This document shows positions 47,721-56,125 of a DNA stretch of 64,000 nucleotides, in pieces. The notes under the pieces are model-generated. The model worked only from the letters and a program-made list of their open reading frames with translations, was not told the origin of the DNA and ran no database searches. Both the position numbers and the translations under genes were made by a program. The DNA is from Verrucomicrobiota bacterium (GTDB taxonomy: Bacteria; Verrucomicrobiota; Verrucomicrobiia; Opitutales; Opitutaceae), in contig JAPLTN010000006.1 of the NCBI GenBank assembly GCA_026398135.1, positions 1 to 64,000 on the forward strand, read 5' to 3'. Within the stretch, counting starts at the first letter, position 1, and each line of letters starts with the position of its first letter.

Positions 47721-49004
47721 TCAGCAAACCTCAAGCACCGCACGAATGGCCGGGCTGTGGATCGAGGGGACTACGATCTGCAAGCCGGTGGTCAACCCGC
47801 CGGTTTCCGGCAGCGGCACAGGCAGGGCTAAAACCGGCAGGCTGGCCATGCTGGCGGGCACGGTGAGACCAAGGATGCGTGCGCGCATTTCCAAGGTGCA
47901 TCCGGCCTTGGTGAGCGCTGCGCAGGGCGATGACGGTAACACGATAAAATCGTAGTCGCGGAACAGGGCCGCCCACGCGGCGGTGATGGCGTCGCGATTG
48001 GCTTGGGCGCGAGCCACATCGGCGGCGGTGAGGGTGCGGGCGCGGTCGATGCGAGCGCGCACGTTGGGGTCGTAGCGGTCGCGGTAACGCTCGTAAAACG
48101 GCGCGTGGATGCGCCAGGTCTCGGCCCCGCCCAGAATGGCGTAAAGCTCGGCGGCGGGCGCAAACAAGGTCAACAACTCGGCGGCTATGCCGGGCGGCAA
48201 AGCCGGTGCCACCCGCGAGGCGGCGGCGAGAAAGGCTTTCTCCACGTTCGCTTCCAGGCCGGGCAACACAAGGTAGGCACCCTTGAGCGGGGAGCACGGA
48301 GCGGGGAGCACGGAGCTGGGGGAGACGGGAATCAGGGCGTCGAGGGCTGAGCGGAGATCGGCGGCGTTAGCCGTGAAAAACCCCGGCGTATCCAGACTCT
48401 CGGCCAACGGATAGCCGTCGGCGATCCATGGGTGACGCGGGGTCATTCTAAAGCCGTAGAGCCCGCAAAACGCGGCGGGCACCCGGATGCTGCCGCCGGT
48501 GTCGGTGCCGAGGGCGAAGGGAACGACCCCGGCCTTGACCAGCAGAGCCGAGCCGGAGGACGAACCGCCCGTGGTGCGCCCGGGGTGACCGGGAATCTCG
48601 CAGTCGCCATAGTGCGGGTTTTCCCCGGTGATGCCGTAGGCGAACTCGTGCATGTGCGCCTTGGCCGCGAGCACCGCCCCGGCGGCGCGAGCGGCGGCGA
48701 TGAAACTCCCGTCCGACGGCGCGACCCCGGTGAGCGGGTGGCGCACTTCGGGCAAAAACGCCGAACCGGCAAAAGTCGGCAATCCGGCGGCATCGAAAAG
48801 ATCCTTGGCCGCGAAAGGCACGCCCGTGAGCGGGGAGCGCAGGGCGGCGGCCGACGCTGCGCTCAGCTCCGCAGCCAGCCGGGCTTCGGGCGCGAGCCAG
48901 GCGAGGGCGGCGCGCTGCTGACCCGGCGCGAGCGCGGCCACCCGCTCGTGGACGCGACGGGCGGCGGCGGCGGGCGCGAGGCTTTGCCAGTGGGCGAAGG
49001 TCAC
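47721..49004 (-). CDS. Amidase signature-family hydrolase
   Basis: 427 residues. The Ser-cis-Ser-Lys triad is visible: 'PFAAKDLFD' (Lys near 68) and 'GRTTGGSSSGSALLV' (near 142-156), followed by 'ALGTDTGGSIRVPAAFCG'. The family hydrolyses amides, including indoleacetamide, allophanate and biuret-type compounds. An internal stretch 'SPSSVLPAPCSPLKG' is coded by a GGAGC-rich repeat (48280-48325) like those in nearby intergenic gaps, apparently an in-frame insertion. Its start overlaps the RidA stop by 4 bp. Last gene of the catabolic cluster. Confidence 0.85.
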   Translation of the reverse strand: MTFAHWQSLAPAAAARRVHERVAALAPGQQRAALAWLAPEARLAAELSAASAAALRSPLTGVPFAAKDLFDAAGLPTFAGSAFLPEVRHPLTGVAPSDGSFIAAARAAGAVLAAKAHMHEFAYGITGENPHYGDCEIPGHPGRTTGGSSSGSALLVKAGVVPFALGTDTGGSIRVPAAFCGLYGFRMTPRHPWIADGYPLAESLDTPGFFTANAADLRSALDALIPVSPSSVLPAPCSPLKGAYLVLPGLEANVEKAFLAAASRVAPALPPGIAAELLTLFAPAAELYAILGGAETWRIHAPFYERYRDRYDPNVRARIDRARTLTAADVARAQANRDAITAAWAALFRDYDFIVLPSSPCAALTKAGCTLEMRARILGLTVPASMASLPVLALPVPLPETGGLTTGLQIVVPSIHSPAIRAVLEVC

Positions 49005-49465
49005 GGCTTGATCGCCACCGTAACCTGAATCTCGACCGTGGCATTCTTGGGCAGCCCGGCGACGGTGACGGCGGCGCGGGCGTGGCGGCCGGCTTCGCCG
49101 AATAACTCCACAAACAAATCGCTGGCTCCGTTGATCACGGCGGGCGCGTCGGGAAATGCGGATACGCCATTCACATAGCCGCCGACGTAGAGAATGGCCG
49201 CAACGCGATCCAAGGAACCGAGGGCGAGTTTGATGTTGGTCAGCACATTGAGCGCGCAGATTTTCGCCGCTTCGCGGGCGGTCTCAATGGTGTGCTCTTT
49301 GCCCACCTGGCCGACGTGGGTCATCTGGCCGTTAAAGGAGGAAATAACCCCGGCAAGTATGAGGGTATCGCCATGGATGCGATAGGGCACATAGCTGCCG
49401 GCGGGCGCGGCAGGCACAGGCAAAGTCAAACCGAGGGTGGCAAGTTTGGTTTCGATGGCGGACAT
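49001..49465 (-). CDS. RidA/YjgF-family protein
   Basis: 154 residues of the longer RidA-like subgroup: 'GSYVPYRIHGDTLILAGVIS', 'CALNVLTNIKLALGSLDRVA' and 'GRHARAAVTVAGLPKNATVEIQVTV'. Members hydrolyse reactive enamines/imines or act in pyrimidine and heterocycle breakdown. The canonical Arg in 'RAAVTV' is present. It overlaps the amidase gene, so the two are co-translated. It fits with a pathway that makes unstable amine intermediates. Confidence 0.87.
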   Translation of the reverse strand: MSAIETKLATLGLTLPVPAAPAGSYVPYRIHGDTLILAGVISSFNGQMTHVGQVGKEHTIETAREAAKICALNVLTNIKLALGSLDRVAAILYVGGYVNGVSAFPDAPAVINGASDLFVELFGEAGRHARAAVTVAGLPKNATVEIQVTVAIKP

Positions 49466-49705
49466 GGTGGAGAAGGAGCGGGGAGTTGGGAGCTAGGAGG
49501 AGGGAGCGAGGAGGCTCAAGCTTCGGAAGCTGAGTCGCCAATTCTAGTGCGCTTTCAAGTTGATCTGAATTGGCCGGGACGACCAACCCTCCATGTAACG
49601 CATAGCTTACTCATATCAGGTGGTTTTTGTGTAGCGTTGGCCGTCCCCAGCCAATTCCGACATTCTGTTCACCTCGACTGCAAATTGGAATAAGGCGGTA
49701 GCGGC
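49466..49705. repeat. Non-coding gap with purine-rich repeat and inverted-repeat copy B
   Basis: 49478-49516 holds a GGGAGC/GGAGG purine-rich tract. 49568-49659 is copy B of the dispersed element: left arm AATTGGCCGGGACGACCAAC, right arm GTTGGCCGTCCCCAGCCAAT, with a longer loop than copy A. No gene. Confidence 0.65.
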
Positions 49706-50644
49706 CTAATCAAAAATCGCCTCGGGCAGGTAGGCGGTGATGGTCGTGGTGGGCACGTTGACCAGCTGGCTGACTTTTAGGTCGAGCACGACGCTGCACA
49801 GGGTGTAGGCAAGCTGCGGGGTGACGCCGAGCCGGTGCACGATAAAGTCGATGGCGCGCCGCACCGCGCGTTTGCTGGCCTCGCGAGGGTCGGTATCGGA
49901 CTCGATGAACAGATGCCAGGGCTTGGTCGCGTAGCGCGGAGGCGTGAACGACTGGGCAGGGAAAATCGCGTAAGGGCCGGTCAAGGGGCGGGCCGGAGAT
50001 TTGTGCAGACGAAACGTGAACGTGGCGTCCATAGGGGCCTCCATGCCGTTGATACAAACTTCGCCGTCGCCCTGGGCGGCGTGGCAGTCGCCGGTAAGGA
50101 CGCCGGCCCCGGGGGTGAAAACGGGTAAAAACAACCGGGTGCCTGAGGTCAGGTGGCGCACATCGAGATTGCCGCCGAAGGGGCCGGGGGCGCGGGTGCG
50201 AAACTCGCCGGGCTCGGCGCGTTGCACGCCGATGATTCCGGCAAACGGATGCAGATCCAGCGTCACGCCGGGGAAACTGCGGGTCACGCCGTCTTCCAGT
50301 TTCCAGATGAAGAGGTGGTGTTCGGGAAACTCGCCCGCGAGCAAGCCGAGGCCGGGGATGAGACTGGTCCAGGCAAAGCCGTGGTGGGCGTAGGCCTCGA
50401 TCACGATTTCCAGCGTGTCGCCGGCCGCAGCACCGTCGATGGCGACGGGACCGGTGAGGGAATGGATTTTGGCGGCGTCGAAACGCGAAGCGAAGTCCGC
50501 GGCGGTCCAGTCGGGCGTCACCTGGTAACCGGAGGAATCAGCGCAACAGAAAGTGACCGTGTCGCCAGGCGCGACCACGAGCCGGGGCGGAAGGGCGTTG
50601 TTCCAGCGGTCGCAAAAGGGGTCGGCGGAAAGCGTGTGGTGCAT
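49706..50644 (-). CDS. Acetamidase/formamidase family hydrolase
   Basis: 312 residues from the ATG at 50644; the upstream extension overlaps the next gene and is unlikely. 'CDRWNNALPPRLVVAPGDTVTF', 'GPVAIDGAAAGDTLEIVI', 'PGVTLDLHPFAGIIGV' and 'GVLTGDCHAAQGDGEVC' with the metal-type Asp/His, then 'LFIESDTDPREASKRAV', are family marks of FmdA/AmdA. It releases ammonia from formamide or small amides. It lies 31 bp after the amidohydrolase gene. Confidence 0.9.
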   Translation of the reverse strand: MHHTLSADPFCDRWNNALPPRLVVAPGDTVTFCCADSSGYQVTPDWTAADFASRFDAAKIHSLTGPVAIDGAAAGDTLEIVIEAYAHHGFAWTSLIPGLGLLAGEFPEHHLFIWKLEDGVTRSFPGVTLDLHPFAGIIGVQRAEPGEFRTRAPGPFGGNLDVRHLTSGTRLFLPVFTPGAGVLTGDCHAAQGDGEVCINGMEAPMDATFTFRLHKSPARPLTGPYAIFPAQSFTPPRYATKPWHLFIESDTDPREASKRAVRRAIDFIVHRLGVTPQLAYTLCSVVLDLKVSQLVNVPTTTITAYLPEAIFD

Positions 50645-50675
50645 GGGAAATGCCGGGAGCCGCGCGGCGAAAAGA

Positions 50676-51914
50676 TTAAAAGGAGAAACCCGGGGCCTGG
50701 AAGAGGGCGCGCCCGTGGCGATAAGTCGCAAGCACGTCGGCCGGGCTTAACCGGGTGACGATGCTGGCGAGCAGGTGTCGGGTGTGGCGGAGGTGTCCGA
50801 CGGTGAAGTCGAGCGCGACAAAACTGGCGGGGAGGCCGACTTCGAGCGCGCCGTGGTGGTCGCCGCCGAGAGCGGCGCGAATGTTACTGGTGGCCATTTT
50901 CAGGATCGCGGCCGGTTCGGGGGTCAGAGCGTCGGCAAACTGGGAACGGGCGAGCTTATAGGTGAAATCAAGCTCCGCGAGCAAGTTGGGCGGGTTGAGC
51001 ATCACGTTGTCGGTGCCGAGCAGAAGATTGGCCCCGGCGCGCAACAACGCCGCGACCGGTGGCAAAGGCAGGCCGAGGGTGGCGTTGGCGCGAGGGTTCA
51101 CGACGCCGGTTTTCCCGGCGCGCACGAGCAAGGCGATCTCTTCGGCGGTGGCGACGGTGAGGTGCACGATGAGGTGCGGATCGTAGTCGGCGAGGGCGCG
51201 GGAGAGATCACCGCGCCCCGTGCTGGCGAGCGAGAGGTCGCGGTAGCCGGCGTTTTCCAGGCAATGAATGGCGCGCAGCTTTCCAGCAGTTGAAGTGAGC
51301 GCGCGAATCTCGGCCCAAGCGGCAGTCGTGAGATCGTTCATCGTGCTCTCGGAAAAACCGTCGGCGACGGCGAGCAATTCGGCGAGTTCGGCCAGATGGG
51401 CGGGCGGAAGCGTTTGGGCGGGTGCGTTGGCCCGAAGCTCGGCGGCGGAGAAGGGCGAGTCGTTGAACTGCCCCAGAATGATGGACTCAACCCCGGTGGC
51501 GGAAGAGGCGGCACGCAAGAGGCGGGCACCGTCGGGGCCTTGCTCGCGGAAGTCGAGGTGCGCCACGGTGCCGCTGCGCGCCATGTAGCGGAGATGCGCT
51601 TCGAGGTGGGGCTGGTGGGTGGCGGGGGTCAGCTTGGCGAGTTCACGGTATTTATAGCCGTGGGGCCGGAAAAAGCCCTCTTCCAAGGTCAAGCCAGTGG
51701 CCCCGTCCGGGAGCGCGGAGTCGCCGAGGTGAGTGTGGCTGTTGTAGAGGCCGGGAATGACGACCACCGCGCCGTCGTCCAAGGTGTTGCACGGCGCGAG
51801 CCGATCCACGGCGGTGATCGTATCTCCCGCCCAAGCGAAACGCACGCATCGAAACGGGGCGAGTTCCGGGCCGATGAGGACGACGCAATCAGTGAGTTGG
51901 CCGGAAGCGGACAT
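50676..51914 (-). CDS. Metal-dependent amidohydrolase (deaminase-like)
   Basis: 412 residues. 'VVVIPGLYNSHTHLGDSAL' gives the first metal HxH. 'IHCLENAG' and 'HLIVHLTVATAEEI' supply further His, and 'LLLGTDNVMLNPPNLLAEL' the catalytic Asp. This is the subtype III pattern shared by deaminases and chlorohydrolases such as guanine/cytosine deaminase and TrzN/AtzA. The substrate is not clear. In this cluster it would act on a ring or exocyclic amine before the amidases. Confidence 0.82.
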   Translation of the reverse strand: MSASGQLTDCVVLIGPELAPFRCVRFAWAGDTITAVDRLAPCNTLDDGAVVVIPGLYNSHTHLGDSALPDGATGLTLEEGFFRPHGYKYRELAKLTPATHQPHLEAHLRYMARSGTVAHLDFREQGPDGARLLRAASSATGVESIILGQFNDSPFSAAELRANAPAQTLPPAHLAELAELLAVADGFSESTMNDLTTAAWAEIRALTSTAGKLRAIHCLENAGYRDLSLASTGRGDLSRALADYDPHLIVHLTVATAEEIALLVRAGKTGVVNPRANATLGLPLPPVAALLRAGANLLLGTDNVMLNPPNLLAELDFTYKLARSQFADALTPEPAAILKMATSNIRAALGGDHHGALEVGLPASFVALDFTVGHLRHTRHLLASIVTRLSPADVLATYRHGRALFQAPGFSF

Positions 51915-51933
51915 CTACGGGTAAGGGGCGTTT

Positions 51934-52755
51934 TTAAGAAACCAGATGAATGGGCAATGCCTCGAACGGCGCGGCGGCGCAGGCGGCGCGGTAGGCGGCG
52001 AGATCGGCGCAGGCGGCAGCTGGCACGTGGCGCGACGGAACGGCGAAGCTTAACTCAGGCTGATCAAAAGGCCACGGCGCGAGGTGATAGGTTTGTCCGC
52101 TGCGTGGAGTGCACACCACGGTATGCCGCGTGCCCTTCGCGTCGGGATGGGTGTGGCGGAGAGGGCGGGCCTGGTCGTAGCCGACGCAGGTCAAAAGCGA
52201 GAGGTTGTCGCAAAACTGCAGAAACTCGAAACCGCGCTGGAGTTGCTCCGTGGTGGCGTAGGCCGCGAGTTCGGCGGGCAACACGGCCGCCAGTTCGCGC
52301 TGCCGGCAAAGCTGCCCTTCGATGAAAGCGGCATGCAAGGGGCGATCAGCCGGAGCGATGGTGGAAAGGTCGGCCTGCTCGGTCAGCAGGTTGACGGTGT
52401 GCATTGAAATGAGGATGGCTGCGAAAGGATGCTCGGCGGCCACGGCCTCGGTGGCGGCGCCCCGCACCGCCAGATAATCGGCAATATCGATTTCTTCGAA
52501 GGCGGAATAGGCTCCCACCAGTTCGCGGGTAAACGCGGCCGGGCGGCTCTCACGGGTAAGAAAGGGGGTAGCATCACGCACCGCCCAGGCGTCGTCGTGA
52601 CTGGCCACGGCAAAGATGAGTTCGGGAAGCAAGGCGGCGGGCGCGGGCGCGGGAAAGCACGCGTTGCCCCAGTGCGCGGCGAAGCGGCCCGCCAGCCGCG
52701 CGTGTTCCTGATGCGTGACCAACGTATAACCAGAGTCGGTGGCGATGCGGATCAT
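51934..52755 (-). CDS. DUF3891-family protein
   Basis: 273 residues from the ATG at 52755; the frame runs 29 residues further upstream. 'VTHQEHARLAGRFAAHWGN', 'ASHDDAWAVRD' and 'HTVNLLTEQA' are marks of DUF3891, a family of unknown function whose conserved His/Asp ('HQEH', 'SHDD') resemble an HD-type metal site. It is 19 bp from the amidohydrolase start and in the same direction, so it belongs to the catabolic cluster, where it may be an unrecognised hydrolase. Confidence 0.75.
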   Translation of the reverse strand: MIRIATDSGYTLVTHQEHARLAGRFAAHWGNACFPAPAPAALLPELIFAVASHDDAWAVRDATPFLTRESRPAAFTRELVGAYSAFEEIDIADYLAVRGAATEAVAAEHPFAAILISMHTVNLLTEQADLSTIAPADRPLHAAFIEGQLCRQRELAAVLPAELAAYATTEQLQRGFEFLQFCDNLSLLTCVGYDQARPLRHTHPDAKGTRHTVVCTPRSGQTYHLAPWPFDQPELSFAVPSRHVPAAACADLAAYRAACAAAPFEALPIHLVS

Positions 52756-52786
52756 GGAGCGGAGGATCGGCGCGGGGCGCGGGTAC

Positions 52787-53602
52787 TCACAAAGACTCCG
52801 CTTGAACGGGATTTTCGAGTGTTCCGATCCCTTCGATTTCAATCGCGACGGTATCGCCAGATTGAAGGTAACGCGGGGGCTGAAAGCCGGCGCCTACGCC
52901 ACTGGGTGTACCGGTGAGAATGACGGTGCCGGGTAGCAGAGTTTTGCTTGCACTGAGAAAAGCGATCAGCGCGGGCACGTCGAAAATCAGGTCCGAGGTG
53001 TTCGATTCCTGACGCAGCTCCCCATTCACCCAAGTGCGCACGGCGAGCTGGCCGGGATCGGGGATTTCATCAGCGGTAACCAGCACCGGACCGAGCGGGC
53101 AAAAGGTATCGAAGCTCTTGCCTTGGCAGAACTGGCCGTTGCCCCACTTGAACTGCCAGTCGCGGGCCGAGACATCGTTGGCCACGGTGTAGCCAAAAAC
53201 GTAATCGAGCGCGTGTTCACGGGAGACATTTTTGGCGGCCCGTCCGATCACCACCGCGAGCTCGCCCTCGTAATCGACTTCGCGGGAAGCGTTGCCGGAA
53301 CGCGGCAGCACGATGGGCGCGAACGGATCTTGAAGCGCATTCGTGGTCTTCACGAAAATCATCGGAAACTCGGGCAGGGGTCGGTTCATTTCCCGCGCGT
53401 GGGCTCGGTAATTCAGGCCTATGCCGATGATATTTGCCGGTAAAACGGGTGCCAGCCGAGGACCAAGCGAAACAGGCAAAGATGCGGCAACCTGCAATCC
53501 AGTGATTGAATACGGATCGCCGCTCAGCGCCAGGGCGGTTCCATCGGACTGAAGCGCGGCATAGGCGGGGCCGTCAGGCGTGAGGTGGCGGATTAGTTTC
53601 AT
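52787..53602 (-). CDS. Fumarylacetoacetate hydrolase-family protein
   Basis: 271 residues from the ATG at 53602. The C-terminal domain has 'IGIGLNYRAHAREMN', 'PMIFVKTTNALQDPFAPIVLP', 'VDYEGELAVVIGRAAKNV' with metal Glu/Asp, 'VANDVSARDWQFKWGN', 'DTFCPLGPVLV' and 'LTGTPSGVGAGFQPP'. Members hydrolyse C-C bonds, decarboxylate or hydrate ring-cleavage products. As first gene of the minus-strand cluster it may act on the open-chain product. Its promoter must lie near 53603-53675. Confidence 0.9.
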   Translation of the reverse strand: MKLIRHLTPDGPAYAALQSDGTALALSGDPYSITGLQVAASLPVSLGPRLAPVLPANIIGIGLNYRAHAREMNRPLPEFPMIFVKTTNALQDPFAPIVLPRSGNASREVDYEGELAVVIGRAAKNVSREHALDYVFGYTVANDVSARDWQFKWGNGQFCQGKSFDTFCPLGPVLVTADEIPDPGQLAVRTWVNGELRQESNTSDLIFDVPALIAFLSASKTLLPGTVILTGTPSGVGAGFQPPRYLQSGDTVAIEIEGIGTLENPVQAESL

Positions 53603-53675
53603 CCCAAAATGAGAACACAATGAGTGCTTTTGCCCATAGGATAGTGAGCGGATTGAACCGCAACGGAGCGAGGCG

Positions 53676-53705
53676 CAAAAAAGCCGGGCGTAAAATCGCC
53701 CGGCT
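53676..53705 (-). terminator. Terminator of the TonB/ExbBD operon
   Basis: On the minus strand AGCCGGGCG-attttA-CGCCCGGCT (53682-53705) is followed by six Ts. It lies 22 bp after the last coiled-coil gene of that operon. Confidence 0.9.
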
Positions 53706-53727
53706 GAAGGGTCAGACCAAATACAAC

Positions 53728-54243
53728 TTACGGAGTAGCGGTTACGCTGCCCAAGGTCGTGCCACCCTTGCGAGCGACCATCTCGACCAGGCGTTGGATT
53801 TCCAGTTCGGCGGTGCGCTTGGCGACGCGGGCCTTTTCGATTTCGATTTCAAAGTCGAAAGCGGCTTGCGTGGCCTTGTCTTTATCAGCGCGTAGCGAGG
53901 CGAGTTTGGCTTCGAGGGCTTTGATTTCGGCCTCGTTTTTCACTGCTTGAGCCAGGAAGGCGGTAGTGTCGTCAGCAATGGCTTTACCAGCGGTTTCCCA
54001 CTTGGTGCGCTTTTCCTCTTCCTTGCGTTTTTCTTCGGCTATGCGCTCGGCCGTGCGGCGATCCGAGTCTTCCTTGGCCTGCTTTTCGGCGGCCTGCTTT
54101 TTGGCCTCGGTTTCTGCAACCACACGAGCGGCCTCGATGCGGACCTTCTCGGCTTTGGCACCGGCCTCCTTGGTGTGAAGGGTGTAGAGGCCGCTAAAAG
54201 CCAAGGTCAGCAAGATGGGAGCAATTAGGTAAAGTTTGTTCAT
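53728..54243 (-). CDS. Membrane-anchored coiled-coil protein 1
   Basis: 171 residues. A single hydrophobic N-terminal helix ('LYLIAPILLTLAFSGLY', residues 4-20) is followed by a long charged coiled coil rich in Ala, Glu and Lys up to residue 155. The N-terminal 'MNK-Y-IAP' start matches the next gene, so the two are paralogues. It is the last gene of the ExbB-ExbD-TonB-TPR operon. It may form a stalk in the cell envelope linked to that energy-coupling complex. No enzymatic motif. Confidence 0.7.
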   Translation of the reverse strand: MNKLYLIAPILLTLAFSGLYTLHTKEAGAKAEKVRIEAARVVAETEAKKQAAEKQAKEDSDRRTAERIAEEKRKEEEKRTKWETAGKAIADDTTAFLAQAVKNEAEIKALEAKLASLRADKDKATQAAFDFEIEIEKARVAKRTAELEIQRLVEMVARKGGTTLGSVTATP

Positions 54244-54264
54244 GGCGATGGATCCGGAGAAGTT

Positions 54265-54777
54265 TTACTTAGCGGCGGCGACTGGCGCGGGCGGCGGAGT
54301 ATTGAGCTTGGTCATCAGTGCTTGGAGCGCTTGGACGTTAGTCTGTGATTTGACTACGAAGTCTTGAAGGAAGGCCTTTTCGGCTTCGGCTTCCTTGCGA
54401 TTGGCCAGCAAGGCGGCGATGGCCGCCTTCTCGACTTCGATGTCTTTCTCCAGGCGCTCAATTTGCTTGTTGGACTTCTCTTGATCGCGGCGGGCTTTTT
54501 CGCGGGCATCGATCGCGACGGCGCGGGCTTCCTTTTCGATCTTTTCCTTAGCCTCTTTGGCTTCGCGCTCCTTTTTACGTGTTTCGGCAGCTTGGATGGC
54601 TTCCGTCATGGCGGCTTTTTTGGCAGCCTGTTCGGCGGCCAGCTTGGCCTTGAGATTGGCTTCTACCTTGGCGACGCGTTCAGCCTCACGGGCCTTGGCA
54701 CCACTTTGATGGGAGGAGTAAAAACCTCCGAAAACCAGCACGGCAATAAGAGGAGCGATAAAGTAAGCTTTGTTCAT
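54265..54777 (-). CDS. Membrane-anchored coiled-coil protein 2
   Basis: 170 residues, the same plan as its neighbour: N-terminal anchor ('AYFIAPLIAVLVFGGFY') followed by an Ala/Lys/Glu-rich coiled coil and a short Pro/Ala tail. It is 21 bp upstream of the first coiled-coil gene, a likely tandem duplicate. Lys-rich composition resembles TolA-like stalks, but no TolA C-terminal domain is seen. Confidence 0.7.
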   Translation of the reverse strand: MNKAYFIAPLIAVLVFGGFYSSHQSGAKAREAERVAKVEANLKAKLAAEQAAKKAAMTEAIQAAETRKKEREAKEAKEKIEKEARAVAIDAREKARRDQEKSNKQIERLEKDIEVEKAAIAALLANRKEAEAEKAFLQDFVVKSQTNVQALQALMTKLNTPPPAPVAAAK

Positions 54778-54796
54778 GGGACCGAGAATACTAGGT

Positions 54797-56125
54797 TTAG
54801 GAGCGAGCGCGTACCGCCTCGGCGATGGCTGTGCTCAATGAATCGAGAGTTTTTGCGGGGACATCCCCTTGGGCGCGAGCGGCATCGACCCACTTCTTAG
54901 CGTCGTCGTAGCGCTGCAATTCGTAGGCGAGATAAGCGAGATAGACCTTGGCTTGGCCGGGTTTTTCCAAGCCCTTCGCAAGCGCTGCCTCGGCGCGAGT
55001 GTAGGCTTGGGCGACTTTTTCGCTGCCATATAAAAGCTGGGCGAAGGAGAACTCCAAGGCTCCGTCGTTGGGGAACTTGGCCACGGCGCGAGACATGGCG
55101 TCGAGGGCCTTATCCTCTTTATTGGTCTGCTGATAAGCGGAAGAAAGCAGCTCCCAATTCCGCTTGGAGTTTTCCAAGGAACCGTCACTCAAGCCTTTTT
55201 CCAAAAGTACGGCGGCGCGGGTGAATTGCTGAAGATTAAAGTGAATGGCGACACGAGTGTAGTTATCTTTAATCGATGCGAGAACGCCTAGCTTCTGGGC
55301 GCGATCCAAAGTGTTGAGCGCTCGAATACTCATGCGTCGGGACTCGACCGGATCTTTGGCATCCGAACTGGATGCCAGGTAAATGGAGTGTAGCTGCGAC
55401 CAAGCCTGCTCACTCTTGGGGTCGCTCTCGACCAGCATTTCCAGGTACTCGGCGGCCTTGCTCGTCTCCTCAATCTGGAGATGGCAGGCGACTAGCAAAA
55501 GAATCAACTGGTTTGACGGTTTTACGGAAAGGAGGATGCCTTCGCGGGCTTGTTCGATGGCTTCGCGAATCCGGGCCATATCCGCTTTTCCGCCGTCAGC
55601 GGTGGCCATTTGGTAGAGTAACGAGGAGGCGAACAAACGCGCGTCGGGTGTCGGGTTCGGGCTGCGTTCAAACCAGCGCTTTAAGGTGCCGAGAGCTTGC
55701 TCGTAACCCGCTTTCTGCTCGGCAACGACTTTGTAGCCCGAAGCACGCTGGTAATAAAGCTGAGCCAAAAGGTTCAGGTACTCCAGATGGGTTTTGGGTT
55801 CGTAAAAGTTCGTGTTGCCATCGCTCAGGGTCAGCACGGTCTCCAGCGGAGCAATGGCATCCACCAGCTTGTTTTGACCGAGCAGAACCTGAACCTTGAT
55901 CTGTGCGAGCAAGTAGGTGTCGAAACTGGTGGGCTTAACCGTCGGCAATATGCCATCAATGACAGATATACACGTGGCGTAGTCCTTGGCCTCCATGGCC
56001 AAACGGAGTTTCTCCATCGAGCCCTGGGTTTTTTCGGTAAGCTCCTTGGGCGGCAATTCCGATTGAGCATGGACCAACGGAGTAGCCAGAGCGAGGGCAC
56101 CTGCGAATAAATAGCGGGCGATCAT
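54797..56125 (-). CDS. Secreted tetratricopeptide-repeat protein
   Basis: 442 residues with a signal peptide ('RYLFAGALALATPLVHA', residues 4-20) and repeated helix pairs typical of TPR/Sel1 arrays over residues 35-430, such as 'AYTRAEAALAKGLEKPGQAKVYLAYLA'. It starts immediately at the tonB stop (1-bp overlap). Such periplasmic TPR proteins are regular partners of ExbB-ExbD-TonB clusters in Verrucomicrobia and Bacteroidetes-like bacteria, perhaps as a scaffold. Confidence 0.8.
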   Translation of the reverse strand: MIARYLFAGALALATPLVHAQSELPPKELTEKTQGSMEKLRLAMEAKDYATCISVIDGILPTVKPTSFDTYLLAQIKVQVLLGQNKLVDAIAPLETVLTLSDGNTNFYEPKTHLEYLNLLAQLYYQRASGYKVVAEQKAGYEQALGTLKRWFERSPNPTPDARLFASSLLYQMATADGGKADMARIREAIEQAREGILLSVKPSNQLILLLVACHLQIEETSKAAEYLEMLVESDPKSEQAWSQLHSIYLASSSDAKDPVESRRMSIRALNTLDRAQKLGVLASIKDNYTRVAIHFNLQQFTRAAVLLEKGLSDGSLENSKRNWELLSSAYQQTNKEDKALDAMSRAVAKFPNDGALEFSFAQLLYGSEKVAQAYTRAEAALAKGLEKPGQAKVYLAYLAYELQRYDDAKKWVDAARAQGDVPAKTLDSLSTAIAEAVRARS

